Source of the DNA: Helichrysum umbraculigerum | Taxonomy: Eukaryota > Streptophyta > Magnoliopsida > Asterales > Asteraceae | Direction: 5' to 3' | Length of the DNA stretch: 64,000 bases | NCBI GenBank assembly: GCA_949592205.1 | Contig: CATIUR010000003.1 | Location: 80,690,501 to 80,754,500 of the forward strand | Shown here: positions 46,400 to 58,833 of the stretch, piece by piece | Numbering within the stretch: the stretch's first letter is position 1 | Layout of the letters: each line of letters begins with the position of its first letter | Translations under genes and position numbers: made by a program | Notes under the pieces: generated by a model | What the model saw: the letters and a program-made list of their open reading frames with translations, nothing else | The model's database searches: none | What the model was told of the DNA's origin: nothing

Positions 46400-47791
46400 T
46401 TAATCATTAAAGTTTAACATACCAAGCTCGCTGATCAAGGTTGTCAAAGGCGAGAAAGGCGAGCGCCTAGGCGACAAGGCGAGGCATTTTTGTGTAATTT
46501 GCCTTTGTATACCTCAGGAGAGGCGTTTTACAGAGGCGACGCCTTTTTTAATTAGGCGTGAAAGGCGAGCAGGTGGAAAGGCGACGCCTTTGTTCAGATC
46601 TTGATTTTTGAATCACTAACCACCTGAATTTCGAGTTCCTGACTTTTCTCCTTCTTTCCTGACTTTTCTCATTCTTCGAGCAGCCACTAACGGCTTTATT
46701 TTGATATTATCTGTAGATAATTGCAAAGTTTTAGGGTCTTGGGATTAAATTTAATCTTTCAAATAAATAAAAGATAAGTTTTCCCTTTTCTGATATCCCC
46801 CACGTTCCAAAATTCTCAACATCATAATATTTCTCTGCCGTACCTACATTTGATTAGAGTATTGGACCTTTTAAACTTTCATTTTTGTACTTTGTTACGA
46901 GTTTTTTAGTTCGTTTAAGCTTATCTATTTTGGGTTTGTTCTCTATAACACGACTATATTTAAAGGTACACATGTTTTACATCTTTATATTATCCCTTTA
47001 CTATTTATTTTATTGTTAGATAATTAGATTATGTGTTGTACCGTTACTCGCATAGATTAATAGCTTAGCTGACTCGGGCGTTCGCCTTTCGTCGCCGCTC
47101 GCCTTAGGCGATTAAAGAGGCATTTCGCCTTGGCTTCGCCTTCGCCTTTAACTACCTTGTCGCTGATAAGAAAGTTAAATCTTTTCTCATCCAAAGGTTT
47201 AGTAAATAAATCAGCGAGTTGGTAATCAATTGGAATAAAGTGTAATTCAATGTCACCTTTCATCACATGGTCCCTGATGAAATGATATCGAACATCAATG
47301 TGCTTTGTCCTTGAGTGCATCACTGGATTGTTGGCAATGGCTATGACACTTTGACTGTCACAGTAGATTGGAATCTCACTGAAGTCAAATCCATAGTCAG
47401 CGAGTTGATTTCTCATCCAGAGGATTTGAGCTGTGCAGGCACTGGCAGCAACATATTTAGCTTCGGCGATTGATGTTGAAACTGAGTTTTGTTTCTTCCT
47501 GGACCAGCTAACAAGCTTTTCCCCGAGAAATTGACAACTACCAGATGTACTTTTTCTGTCCAGCTTGCATCCAGCATGATCAGAATCAGAGTATCCTTTC
47601 AGAGAAAAATCTGAACCTGTTGGGTACTAGAGACCAAGATTTGATGTACCCTTCAGATATCTGAATATTCTTTTAATAGCAAGCAAATGTGATTCCTTTG
47701 GATCAGCTTGATACCTAGCACAGAGACGTGTAGCAAACATAATGTCTGGTCTACTAGCAGTTAGATACAGCAGTGATCCGATCATTCCTCT
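46400..47791 (-). pseudogene. pol: Element C RNase H and end of Pol, split by MITE
   Basis: RNase H-like end of the copia polyprotein. Recognisable parts are EAKYVAASACTAQILWMRNQ (about 47409-47467), YCDSQSVIAIANNPVMHSRT and HIDVRYHFIRDHV, then the C-terminal DLFTKPLDEKRF. A MITE (46436-47159) interrupts the last codons; without it and one TCGCTGAT copy the frame ends ELGMLNFND-stop at 46400. Upstream stops include TAA just before 47791 and TAG at about 47626-47628 (a Trp or similar codon lost), so it is inactive. Confidence 0.85.
46436..47159. mobile_element. hAT-like MITE
   Basis: 724 bp with terminal inverted repeats CAAGGTTGTCAAAGGCGA (left) and CAAGGTAGTTAAAGGCGA (right, reversed) and an 8-bp duplication TCGCTGAT at 46428-46435 and 47160-47167. 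An 8-bp duplication with CA-starting ends fits the hAT superfamily. The ends are rich in AGGCGA words (subterminal repeats at 46440-46590 and 47080-47150), as expected for transposase binding. No coding capacity. Confidence 0.85.
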
Positions 47792-48610
47792 TTAAGCAGT
47801 AATGTTTACAGATTTACCATCAGAATCAGCATGTAGTTTCACTGCTGGTGACATAGGAGTAGCAAGAGATGAGCAGTTAGTGAATTTAAATTTCTTAAGC
47901 AGTTCCTTAACATATTTTCCTTGGTTTATGAAAATTCCAGTTTTGGTTTGTTTTACCTGAAGACCAAGGAAAAATGTTAATTCACCCATCATGCTCATTT
48001 CATAGCTTTTTGTCATTACATCAGAAAACTCATTGCACATGTCACTGTTAGTAGACCCAAAAATGGTATCATCAACATATATTTGGACTAGTATGACATC
48101 TCTCTTATTTTTTTTGATAAATTGTGTGCTATCAATCTTACCTCTGACATATCCACATTTAACTAGATAATTAGAGATAGTGTCATACCAGGCTCGAGGA
48201 GCCTGTTTTAGTCCATAAAGAGCTTTTTCAAGTTTGTACACATAACCAGGGTGCTTGGGATTTATGAATCCAGGTGGTTGTTTGACGTACACTTCTTCCT
48301 GTAGCTTTCCATTCAAAAATGCACTCTTCACATCCATCTGATAAACTTTGAATTTCCTTTGAGCTGCATATGCCAGGAATAGTCTTATTGACTCAAGTCT
48401 GGCCACTGGTTCAAAGGTTTCGTCATAGTCAATACCTTCTTGTTGACAATAACCTTTAGCAACCAGTCTTGCTTTGTTTCCGATCACAACACCATCAGCA
48501 TCCCTTTTATTCTTGAATACCCACTTCATTCCAATAACTGATTTTCCAGCAGGTTGTGGCACCAATTTCCATACTTTGTTTCTTTCAAACTGGGCCAGCT
48601 CATGTTGCAT
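47792..48610 (-). pseudogene. pol: Element C reverse transcriptase
   Basis: Copia reverse transcriptase core: NKVWKLVPQP start, WVFKNKRDADG, RLVAKGYCQQEGIDYDETFEPVARLESIR, MDVKSAFLNGKLQEEVYVKQPPGF, ALYGLKQAPRAWYD, and the catalytic YVDD in QIYVDDTIFGS. All palm motifs are present. The open stretch is bounded by a TAA on the right and a TAG upstream (48622-48624 region, Trp lost). A frameshift near 48753 separates it from the integrase frame. The domain order after integrase is diagnostic for copia. Confidence 0.92.
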
Positions 48611-48744
48611 GGCAGATATCTAATTATGGTCAGCGAGTGCTTCTTCAACCTGTTTTGGTTCCATCAAAGATACAAAACTAACAAACAGACAATAGTTAGT
48701 GGTTGCTGATCTTGTCTGAACTCTGGACTGAGGATTACCAATAA

Positions 48745-50832
48745 TCAATTGATATCAATGTGTTTTGTCCATGTAGTCATTCGCCGAGGTTCAGCAGTGA
48801 CTTGATTATACAGTGAGGGTTCAGAAGGTAGATCAACATTATAAGCATGGGTTTCATCATTATTATCTGGCGAGCTTTGGTTTGGACATGGAGATGGTGA
48901 TGGATTATCATTAGGTAAAGATGATGTTCCTGAATTATTCTCAGCTGAAGTAGAGCTGGGATTTATTTCAGGGACACTATCTTCCCTATCAGAATCTGAA
49001 GAGAAATTCTCATATCTCTTATCAGCAGACTTTTCTTTTACTAATGAGTCACCATCCATTTTATTTAAAACAAGATTTTCATATTCTTTTGGATCAATGA
49101 TTGACTCGTCGTATGATTCATCAAAAGTAACATCCATTGATACCTCAATACATTCTCTGCGTTCGTTGTAAAATCTGAAAGCTTTAGAGATGATTGAGTA
49201 ACCAATGAATATTCCTTCATCAGCTTTAGGGTCAAACTTTCCTAAGTGATCTCTTTTGTTTAGTATGTAGCAAGTACTACCCAAAACATGGAGAAAACTT
49301 ATGTCAGGTTTTCTCCCTCTTAACAATTCACATGCTGTCTTACTGTGTCTTTTGACAATTAGTGACCTATTCTGGGTGTAGCAGGCAGTACTCACTGCTT
49401 CAGCCCAGAAGTAGGTTTTAAGACCAGCATCAATGAGCATTGACCTGGCAGATTCAATCAAGGTTCTATTTCTTCTCTCTGCCACCCCATTTTGTTGGGG
49501 TGTTCTTAGTGCTGAAATTTTTTTAGAGATACCTTTAGAATCACAAAAACTTTCCAGGTCAATATTTCTAAACTCAGTACCATTATCACTTCTGAGATGT
49601 TTTACCAGAACACCATTTAAGTTTTCCATCTTCTTTATAAAGGATATGATCTCGCTGGCAGCTTCATTCTTTGATTTGAGAAAGAATACCCAAGTGTATC
49701 TGGAGTATTCATCCACAATCACCAAGCAGTACCTTTTTCCACCAAGACTTGGAGTGCTCACTGGACCAAATAGATCCATATGGAGTAGATAAAAGCATTC
49801 AGTCACTAATGAAGTCTGTTTGCTTTTGAAGGAAGAGCTATGATGCTTTTCCTTCTCACATGCTGAACAAAGCTTGTCTTTGTCATAAGACATTTTTGGT
49901 AGTCCAGCGACTAAACCATTCTTGCTTAATTTGTTAATTGCTTTAAGATTCAGATGAGAGAGTCGCTTATGCCATAACCATTTTTTTTCTAAAACAGTTC
50001 TGGAATAGAAGCATGTTCCTGACTGAGCTAAGTCCATGTTGACCACATAGGTATTCCCTTTCCTATTTGCAGCGAGAACATCACTCCCTTTCTTGTTATA
50101 AACAACACCAGCTTCATGATCAAATAGTACCTTGTTCTTGGAGTCACAGAACTGACTGATGCTCAATAAATTGTGCTTCAGGCCTTCTACATATGCCACT
50201 CTCTTGAACATCACATTCCCATTGGTTAAGACTCCATACCCTCTGGTCTTGCCAACCTTGTTGCCACCAAATACCACATCAGGACCTCTTTCATCCCGAT
50301 AGTCACTGAGTAGAGATTTACAACCTGTCATGTGTTTGGAACATCCACTGTCCAGATACCAGATTGTCTCTCTAAGAATGTCTTTGTAGATAGTATTAGA
50401 ATCACATCCAGACGCTGAACATTTCTGAGCGACTTCTTTGATGTCTTCGTGAAATTCAGCATCATCAGCCATTAGACAATAGTCTTTGTCCAGACAGATC
50501 ATTGCTTCTTCATCATCAGATGAAGAAGATGAGTCAGAGTCGCTGAATGAACTTTCTTCAGCGACAAACCCTTTTCTCTTCTTCTTCCCAGATTTAGACA
50601 GAGCCTTCAGCTTCCTGTACTTTGCCTTATACTTGTTGTACTTGTCATTTCTGATGCTTGACTTTGGCTCAGGGACAGAATTAACTGACTTTGATCTACA
50701 TTCAACTGCAAAGTGACCAGGCTTGCCACACTTGTAGCATTCTCCTTTTGATTGAAAATTATCAGATGATGGAGCACCAGCGAATCTTTTTGATCTGGTG
50801 TTCCTTCTGAAATTAGCAACCATCATGGCCAT
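48745..50832 (-). pseudogene. pol: Element C zinc knuckle, protease and integrase
   Basis: A 695-codon open stretch. Residues 32-45 form the Gag knuckle CYKCGKPGHFAVEC. A Lys-rich and then Ser/Asp-rich linker follows. Protease has its active site at W-Y-L-D-S-G (about 158-163). Integrase shows the HHCC zinc domain (H288, H293, then CSAC) and a DDE core: HMDLFGP, RSDNGTEF, and PQQNGVAERRNRT with the Glu. The C-terminal part after about residue 560 is the usual Ser/Pro/Asn-rich linker before reverse transcriptase. It is open by itself but lies in a polyprotein broken upstream and downstream, so it is not functional as a whole. Confidence 0.93.
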
Positions 50833-51342
50833 ATCCTTTTCTAGCTTCTCCAGGCCCTCATCATACTCGTACTCTGATTGTTCATCAACTTGACCACCTT
50901 CTTCATCAGCTAGCAGTGACTTTGAGTTCAGCTTGGAGACTTTTGTCTTCTGTTTCTGATCTATTTCCTCAAGCTCAGCTACAAGGGCATTTGAAATCTT
51001 CTGACTTCCAAGAGTAGCACGGATATGCTCACTATGATCAGCTTGCTTTTCAGACTGCTCCTAATTGAGCAAAATACCATAGACTTGAGTAAGATTTAGC
51101 AAGGTAAAATCATTTCTCTGTCTGGTACAAGTAGCAATAGTTCCCAAAACTTTCCTGGCAGCAACTCCAGGAATTTTTCAACCACAAACCTCTGTTCTTT
51201 CCCTATACTAGCTTTTTCCATCTTGTTCATCAGCGATTGGAACCTGGTATAAGTGGATGACAGCGATTCATTGGGTTCCATTACGAACAGCTCATATTGG
51301 CGAGTGACATTAACTTCCCTGCAGCGAATAATATCAAGAGTT

Positions 51343-51405
<63 letters not shown>

Positions 51406-51789
51406 CTAAGGGTATCCCACATATCTTTTGAAGTTCTACAAAGCCTGATTGATTCAAACACTTCATTAGGAAGTGCCATGCCTATGTAGATTTTAGCTTG
51501 TTTATCAAGTCTAACCAATTGTCTATCCTCATCCGTCCATTGTTCCTCTCTTTTGGGCAAAACCATTTCTGGTATAGCAGGAGTAGTAGCTAGCAGGAAC
51601 AATTGTGACAGGAATGTGGGGACCATTGGTTATGGCGTTACAGAGACTATCATCAACAAGATCCAGAAACATCATCATCCGGGACATCCAGGTTTCAATC
51701 CGAGAGGGATCAAACACTGGAGGTTTGGTAGTAGAACCATTTCCCTTTTGATACTCAGAGTCAACACAACTGTACTTTACTTATTCCAT
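50833..51789 (-). pseudogene. gag: Element C Gag (broken; AT microsatellite inside)
   Basis: Copia Gag starting at the ATG at 51787-51789 (ME, then an in-frame TAA). It continues with VFDPSRIETWMSRMMMFLDL, a frameshift near 51600, then the Gag capsid-like part with AKIYIGMALPNEVFESIRL and MWDTLRN. An (AT)n run at about 51345-51402 follows, which would read as repeated Tyr-Ile, and then QYELFVMEPNESLSSTYTRF. Another stop (TAG, in 'ctcaattag') is at about 51061-51063, before EQSEKQADHS. The protein is dead; the microsatellite seems to have grown inside the coding region. Confidence 0.85.
51345..51402. repeat. (AT)n microsatellite inside C gag
   Basis: About 29 perfect AT units within the Gag reading frame. 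Tyr-Ile repeats predicted there are not part of any Gag family. Confidence 0.95.
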
Positions 51790-51823
51790 TGCAGACCTGG
51801 TTAATTGAATTTAAACCAACTCT

Positions 51824-51835
51824 GCTCTGATACCA
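51824..51835 (-). promoter_or_regulatory. Primer binding site of element C
   Basis: Minus strand TGGTATCAGAGC, two bases from the LTR; initiator Met tRNA primer. Confidence 0.95.
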
Positions 51836-51837
51836 AT

Positions 51838-52872
51838 TGAGAGTCCCGAATTCACTATTTACTTAGTGAAATGGAATCACAAATGTAAAGTTAAATTGTA
51901 GAAGGGGGGATTGAATACAATTTAAAACTTTTCCTTATTTTAACTGAGTTAATCGTCTAGTTTTAAATTGATTAGATGAAACAGAGTATATCAACACTTA
52001 ACAGAGTATTCAATAACAGATATGACAATATCAAGGTAAAGAAGTAATAGTAGCTGGAAAGTGAATTGTATTGATTAAATTCACAAAGTGTTGAATGCGG
52101 AATGGATTAACCAAAGTTAATGTAATTCAAACACTTAGCTAATTCTATTACAAAAGAGAATAACAGCAGTGGACAAACACGCTGAATGTTATCTCGCTGA
52201 GTCACAATACGTACTCTAGACAAACTATTCACTGAACACACAAGTGATAAGTACGTATGGACGACTAGCCTCTACAGTACAAATGACTTAACTATTTATA
52301 CTACAAGAATCCGTAAATGTCTCCTAGAATATAGGATCTGGAATGCCATGTGTCGCTGCTTGATTGGCTTGATCTCTGATGAATCGACATTCTGCGGGTC
52401 CCAATTCTGTTACCGCAAATATCTCTTCTGTTGTAGACCAATCAATCGCTGCCACGTTTGCTTTCGGACATTCTTTATGTACGAGGATCTCTTGCTGATA
52501 TAGTTAAGTACTATACTTTGTTGAGAGTCTTTATTGAATAGTCCCTGAAGATGCAGTAATCCTCCTCACTCACTGCGAGCTAACATACTATTGTAGAGTG
52601 ACTTGAACTATAGATCTTCAGTGACTAGCTGTTATTCTGGCAGTGACTTTTGCCTTTATTGTGACTGAAGATGTAAAGCTCTCGCTGATGTAGATCAGCG
52701 ACACACAGAATTGAGCTTTAATCTTCCTCAGCATATCTGTAGAATGAATGATGATCAGTGATTCCAAACTTCAGCAACAGCAGCTTTGACACGATCCATT
52801 TCTTCAGTGAGCAATGTTAAGTTGAGTTGGTCAGCGACCAGCGACTCATCTTGGTCAACGACCAGTGACTCA
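51838..52872 (-). repeat. Element C 5' LTR
   Basis: 1035 bp, about 36 differences from the other LTR by eye. Contains the perfect 8-bp-arm inverted repeat TCGCTGAT/ATCAGCGA near 52682-52701 and CAGCGAC words near 52833-52870. Confidence 0.92.
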
Positions 52873-52873
52873 A

Positions 52874-52875
<2 letters not shown>

Positions 52876-52944
<69 letters not shown>
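52876..52944. repeat. (AT)n microsatellite between C and Helitron candidate
   Basis: About 34 AT units. Together with 26488-26553 and the AT-rich flank at 54575-54590 it looks like one original microsatellite split by two insertions. Confidence 0.9.
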
Positions 52945-52945
<1 letters not shown>

Positions 52946-54574
52946 TAGTAAAGTACCCGCGCAATGCGGCGGGATAAATATAACTTTTTAGAAGACATGT
53001 CTATTGAGCAACTGAGAAAGGATGGGTAAGGAGTTATTGGCTACAAATGTGTTCATCTCAAACACCGATTATAAAATTTAATCAAAGTTAACAGACATTA
53101 TTTGACTTATCGCTAATACACTAATTTTTGTAAGAATCGACTAATTTTTGACATCATAATTTTTGTTAAGAATGAGACAACGGAGTGGATGATGATATCG
53201 AGAAGTGAATGAATTGTAGAAGTATGTTATATGTAGATATGACTATATTAAGAATTAACTAATTTTTAACATCATAATTTTGTTGTTGTACAACATATAT
53301 ATGTTAAGTATAAATGATCATTTTTTGTGGCCAAATTTATGAACTATATAAATAAATATAACAATACTAATAATGAATAAAATACCATCGTAGTAATTGA
53401 GTATTTCCACCATATATCTTGTCAATAACATCAACTAAATAATAAATTTAGATATATTATAAGAAATGAAAAAAATATATATATAAACTAATTAATCGTG
53501 TGCAACTTTACAATTTAATGCCTAGATACAACTATCGGCACATTTTCATTTTAAGATTTAGTGCAATATGTTACTATATTTAAGAAGAAAAGAAAAATAA
53601 ATTAGATATGAATCAGCATAAGTACTTTAGTATCTTCTATATGAACTTTTGACCTTTTTATAGAAATATATACCACCAAAATAAGCAAAAATGAAAGATT
53701 TAAAACAGTGAAACCCAATGACAGATGAAATAAACATGATGAGAAAATTCGGAAACACTATTCCAAAAGATGATAACAAGCAAAACCGAATGCTTCAATT
53801 CATTGTAAGCGGTTTAAACCTGCACAATCACACACACACCAAAAAATTATCTACACTTTTGACCAAAAAATTATTAGAGTTTTATATTTTTTAATATTAG
53901 ATTAATTTAAAATAAACAAAATGTATATAATATACAACTGAAAGTTGTTTATCACAACTTTTATATGTGATACTCTTAAAGAAGACACTAATTTTTTATA
54001 ATGTTATCATTATTTTGTAAAAAAAAAAGGTTCATCTTAAAAGTGAAAGTTAAAAGTTCGTTCCTACCGTTCTTACAATAATATTTGAACTTTCCTTATA
54101 ACCCAACATTTTCTTCTTCTAAGTGGATTTGGACCATGACACATATATATTTTGATTTTCAAATCATTTCCTTTGGTATAAAACATCCATATTAGTTGTT
54201 TGAATTAAATATATATACAAACGTCTATTTCAACATAGTTCGTATTTTTTTTTTTTTTTGCGTTTCAAAAAAAAAAAAAATTAAAATACAAAGAGGTACT
54301 ATATATAGACAAATCTTATTATATTAAATTAAATATCGTCAAATAAATGATAAACACTGCGGAGCATAATTTTGGGAAAAAATTTAAATTTGACTTAATT
54401 AGTATAGAGAATTAATTAGAAAAAATCATTAATAAGAGTTTCCTTGTTTCATTGTGAGTTGACTTATTGTTTGAATTTCCATGAATTTAACGCAAGGGGT
54501 AAATTGGGAATTTCCGATATCTTTTTTCTCAACTTTTAAGCCAAAAGACTCAAATGATTAATAAGGGGTTAAGA
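52945..54574 (-). mobile_element. Candidate non-autonomous Helitron
   Basis: Read on the minus strand, the right-hand end starts TCTTAACCCC after an A, and the left-hand end has a GC hairpin (CCCGC/GCGGG at 52956-52973) about 7 bases before CTAG (52945-52948) followed by T. TC...hairpin...CTRR between A and T is the Helitron pattern, and both flanks are AT repeat. The 1630-bp body is AT-rich with no helicase remains or other genes. The 5' end is the less certain boundary. Confidence 0.5.
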
Positions 54575-55312
54575 TATATATATAATATTTTTATACTTAC
54601 AAAAAGTGGACGTTACAAGAGCTATAAGCCTGGAGGCTATGTTTCCTTATAGAAAGTGGGTTACTTAATCAGCCTTGTGCTAGCCTTACTTCTGCAATTC
54701 TTTGTGCGTTTAAATGGAGCTACCAAGCTCTTTATGTTGATGTAAGATAAAATATTTTTTATTAAAACCTATGATATGAATATGGTGCATGCATATTCGT
54801 ATATATTTGATAACACATCAAATTGCTTTACCCTAAAACTTAAGTCATTGACATCCAATCGTAAGAACACTTACAGTTGCTTTTTGCTATGCGTGAGATG
54901 TAGGTATGATAAACGCCTAAAAGTACTATATTTTAGTAATATTTTATCCCTATTATTGAATGTTTTTATTACATTTAGTCAAGACTAGACACTGATTTCG
55001 TTCATATTTGTAATTTGATGTGAAAACCAATCTTTGCGGAAAAAGGAGCGAAAAATAGTAAATAATCGAGCTAAATGATGCAAGTTTGATGAATCAAGTG
55101 GAACTTAAAGGAAATGGGCTCACAAAGAAGATTAAAGATCAATAAAAAATGAATTGGTGGCCCAAAGTCAAAGATCCAGCCCGTTAGGTTTGAAGGTTCT
55201 GGAATGACATTTAGCCGGCGGCTAAATGACTTAACTGGTGGTTAAATGATATTTAAGGAAGGCGGTGAGCAACGCGGTTTGTTAACGGCAAAAGATCAAG
55301 CTGACCGGCTGT
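54575..55312 (+). other. Unassigned sequence with a 9-bp-arm palindrome
   Basis: No gene or full element seen. The last 320 bp look like an LTR fragment and include CATTTAGCC/GGCTAAATG at 55211-55231 and CGG-rich words similar in style to the E array. They abut the Athila LTR tail at 55313. Confidence 0.4.
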
Positions 55313-56397
55313 TGGCGCCCGATCAGGTCGGTGTTGTTAACGATTACTAACCGGGCATCAGCAGTGGGTGTTTTATATTTGTAATTGCGGGGCCTAAGTT
55401 TTCCCTAACAATGCTAATCCTAAGGGTGAGCAAGTGGTAGGTATGACCTAGAGTCGTTCTTCAAACCGACTGAATTGAAACTAAGGCGTGACAGATGAGG
55501 GCTTTCAAACTAGTGAAGGGTTTATAAAAGAGTAGGGGAGTTTTGGTTTTTATATTAACTTAGGCAAGTAAATAAATAAATAAAAGCGAAATACAAGTAA
55601 AAGATAAAGCAGATAAATAAAGATAGTGTTTGCTGAGACTTCGTTAATTAAGTTATGGGATGATATTTGGAGAAACTGTTTTGAGAGATATTAGTCAATT
55701 ATCATTCTTGAATACTTGTATGTAAACACTAGATTCCCTACTAATTAAAATCCCATTAGCATGTCACACCGGGAGCTAGGTCAGACAACATTACAAGGTA
55801 TTTTGAATAATAAGCAAAATCTTAACTAAGGTTTAATAATACTTTCATATGAACGGGAACAAAATCTTAAGGTACTAGACATTACTGAATCATATAACGA
55901 TTCCTTGTCATCCTAACAGATTCATGTATTTAAAACAGTTCATTTATGACTTTAAACCAGCCCTTGCTTAAGACTACCCAATAAATCCCCTAATTATCCA
56001 TAGCGTTCCTCACTTTAAGTGGTTCCGCCGCTTCAAACCTAGGCCATGTCTTGTCCTATGATAATCCCCCATGCAGCCTTGCGGTTCCATAGTTTCATAC
56101 CTTTGACAAATTATATTGACACAAATGACTGACTACCTTTCAATTGGACGTCGTTAAAAAGGTGTTGTAATCACGTTTATTGGTGGAAAGGCGATAGATT
56201 AATTTAAATTTTAAAAGTCTATTTAGAAAGGTTAATTAAACTAGGTTTCTCATTTTATATATATTAGTCCGTAATATGACTACCTTCGGTTGTTTCTCGA
56301 CTTCCATACATTTGTACTCCACCTTGATGTATTTCCAGTACTATATCGAGTAACAGTCGAATAGGGGCCGTCATATTACTTTACGATAATTAAGACT
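55313..56397 (-). repeat. Athila-like LTR tail, reverse copy, interrupted
   Basis: Homologous, reversed, to about 22670-23876 of the first Athila LTR (shared blocks: 'tatgacggcccctattcgac', the segment around 'cctcatctgccacgccttgg', and the end hairpin). It breaks at 56397, where the second Athila-like LTR begins, so the rest of this LTR probably lies beyond the window on the other side of that element. Confidence 0.7.
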
Positions 56398-58833
56398 GTT
56401 ACAGCTGAAACGGTTGTTACGCAACAGCTGCAACGGGGTTTTATATTTATAGAGCTGGGGACCTAAATTCTACTTACAGAGGTAAGTATAACTCAGGGTC
56501 GTTCTTAAGATCAATCGTATTGTGAAGCGGAGTTGTCCAGACAAACTTATTCAAATTAGTGATGGGTTTTTGAAAAGAGTTTTTTGATTTGGTTTTAGGT
56601 CCGTTTAACTAAACTAATAAAAAGAAGGAAATAAACAAAACAGTAAAATATAGATAGGGAATCAGTAATGGAGAATAGTGCTTGTTATGACTTCGTTATC
56701 TTGTGTTATGGGGTGATGTCTAGGGTTTGTATATGAAAACGTCTTTTGAAGATTTGTGTCTTGCTTTTGCCTAAATATTCGTGATGTAAACACTAGCACC
56801 CTACTGTCTAATTTCTCAGACAGTATGTCACTGGAATGCTAGGCTATGGTGATTCTGATCAGAGGAGGCTGCTCAACTCTTCAACACTTTCCATATACTG
56901 GAATAGTGACCCTTTTTGGAATGGTATTCCTGGGCGCATGAGATAGAGTAACAGACCCACTAAAAGTTCTGACCGTTCTTAACACCACGGAGATACTAAG
57001 GCTAGGCAAGGCATTTATGATTAAGACTTGGTGTGGTGACTGCTAACTTTGTATTAATGGTCTTTGTTTAGTCCAGAGCTATGTGGTTCAACCAGGATGT
57101 GACACAGTCTTCAACCGACGGCAGTTCCTTAGCTTTTCCCACGTATTTAAACGTTATACGAAGTACTGTGCCGATTTATGGTCTTTCCGGTGCCACATAC
57201 TTTATGGTCACTCTGGACTAGATTAACTAAGTTTGTATTAAAGTTTGACCATCTATGATATAAACCCAACCCTCACTTATTTAAACAAATCCCAATAAAT
57301 CCCTGATTGATTCACGGTGTACTATACGAAAGGGTTGACAGTATTTCCACAGCTACACAATTCAGACCATGTTTGTATTTGAAAACATAGATAGGTAGTT
57401 ACCGGTTGATCAAGGTTCGCGACTCCTTGTCATACAGGTTCTAACCACGTTTATTGGAGGAAAGGCGATTTTGGTTTAGAAATTCATAAATACAAAGTTA
57501 ACAATACACCGGTTTTCATTTTGTAACAATTGGGAACATTATTCCACAACGGATTGTGCCCACGACTTTCATAGCTTCCACGTTCCGTACTACACACATT
57601 CGTCATGATTCCGGCGCTATACAAATGAAAGCCGTATAACGTAACTTCCGTTGTTTCATAACGATATTATCCCAATTGTGTATTTAAAGTAACATCACCC
57701 CAAATATTAACAAGCTAACTACATCACAACAAGCACATAAGAGAACTACTCACTACGCATGGCAAACGATCCTAAATCTATCATAATAATAATAGCAATC
57801 ATCATAATAGAAAAGGAAAGAAATAACCGTAGATTATGCGTAGACAGAATAATGTTAGAAGAATACACGAACGGAACCTCCGCAATATCTTCGACAATAT
57901 TACAAATAAGCCCCCAGAATATTCCCTACACTATTACAAAAGTAGCCCCTCCGTTAGTCTAGGTTAAATATTAACCAAGAACTAACGAACTAAAACCCTA
58001 ATCTATTTCTCCTCTAACTCCTAAGAGTAGTGCTAGAGAGAGAAAGCTAAAACTAGAAAGAGAAAGAGTGTGTGAGAGAGAAAGTGAAAATTCTTGTTGA
58101 AGAATGGTGTGTGGAATGAGGATGGAGAGCTCTCTATTTATAGGCAAGCCATGGAGCCAAGAGTACAAGCCTACAAGCATACGTACAAGCAAACGAAGCA
58201 ACAACGAGGGGGTGTGAGACCAAAACAGGCCATGTACGGCCTGTAAGTGGCCATGTAGGGCCTAAAAGTGGCCATGTACGGCCTCCTCATGGCCGTGTAC
58301 GGCTAGGGGGTGGCCGTGTGGTAGGCCGTGTGATTTTTTCTGACTTTTCTCGCAACTTCGGAAGGCCGTATCTTCTTCGTTTTGCGTCCGTTTGACTTGA
58401 TTCTTTAACCTGCGGTCTCGTAATTCCGTTACGCTTCTAATGATGCCAAAAGTGCCAAATTTGGATATCTCTAGAGTTGGCGTGTGCGGAATGCCCTCGG
58501 TTTGCGCTCAGAAAGCTCTATCTTCCTCGTTCTTTACCCGATCTGCACGATTCTTGATTCTACAGTCTTGGAATAACCTGATACATCATATGAGACTATT
58601 TAAGGACTTGTATCATAATATGGTTAAAAGTCTGTAAGAATCAGTGTTTAGAATAATCTGCCTCGATTTGCGTGCCGTTTGGATGTTTTTAGCACTTTTT
58701 ACAGCAATGTCTATAATTTGACCAACTTTGTGAAATTAAGTAAATAAACGTTTAATTCAAGTGTTTTCACCAAGAATTAGGCCAAATGTGCGGGAAATAT
58801 GTGCCTGAAAACATGACTTTTTAGCACATATCA
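56398..58833 (-). repeat. 3' LTR of second Athila-like element
   Basis: 2436 bp, starts TGATATGTGC and ends GCTGTAACA on the minus strand. TATAAATA at 58135-58142 (minus) with a GGCCATGTACGGCC-type repeat array (58213-58333) just upstream. Diverged from the 21463-23876 LTR but the same plan. The reading frame near 57759-57962 is not convincing. Confidence 0.7.
58213..58333 (-). repeat. GGCCATGTACGGCC palindrome array
   Basis: About five units of 22-26 bp with GGCC arms around ATGTAC or GTGTAC ('aggccatgtacggcct', 'ggccatgtagggcc', 'ggccgtgtacggct'), directly upstream of the TATA box. Confidence 0.85.

Noticed and set aside
52755..52977. Tyr-Ile repeat frames over AT microsatellites (also 10863-11063 and 61737-61946)
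   Set aside because: Microsatellite translation only.
55313..55330. TGGCGCCCGAT as a true Athila primer binding site
   Set aside because: Only about 8 bases match the usual tRNA end and the sequence appears to lie inside the LTR end; not enough support to call it.
57759..57962. Small frame MANDPK in the second Athila LTR
   Set aside because: Ile-rich by chance in a non-coding LTR region; the homologous LTR has no matching frame.
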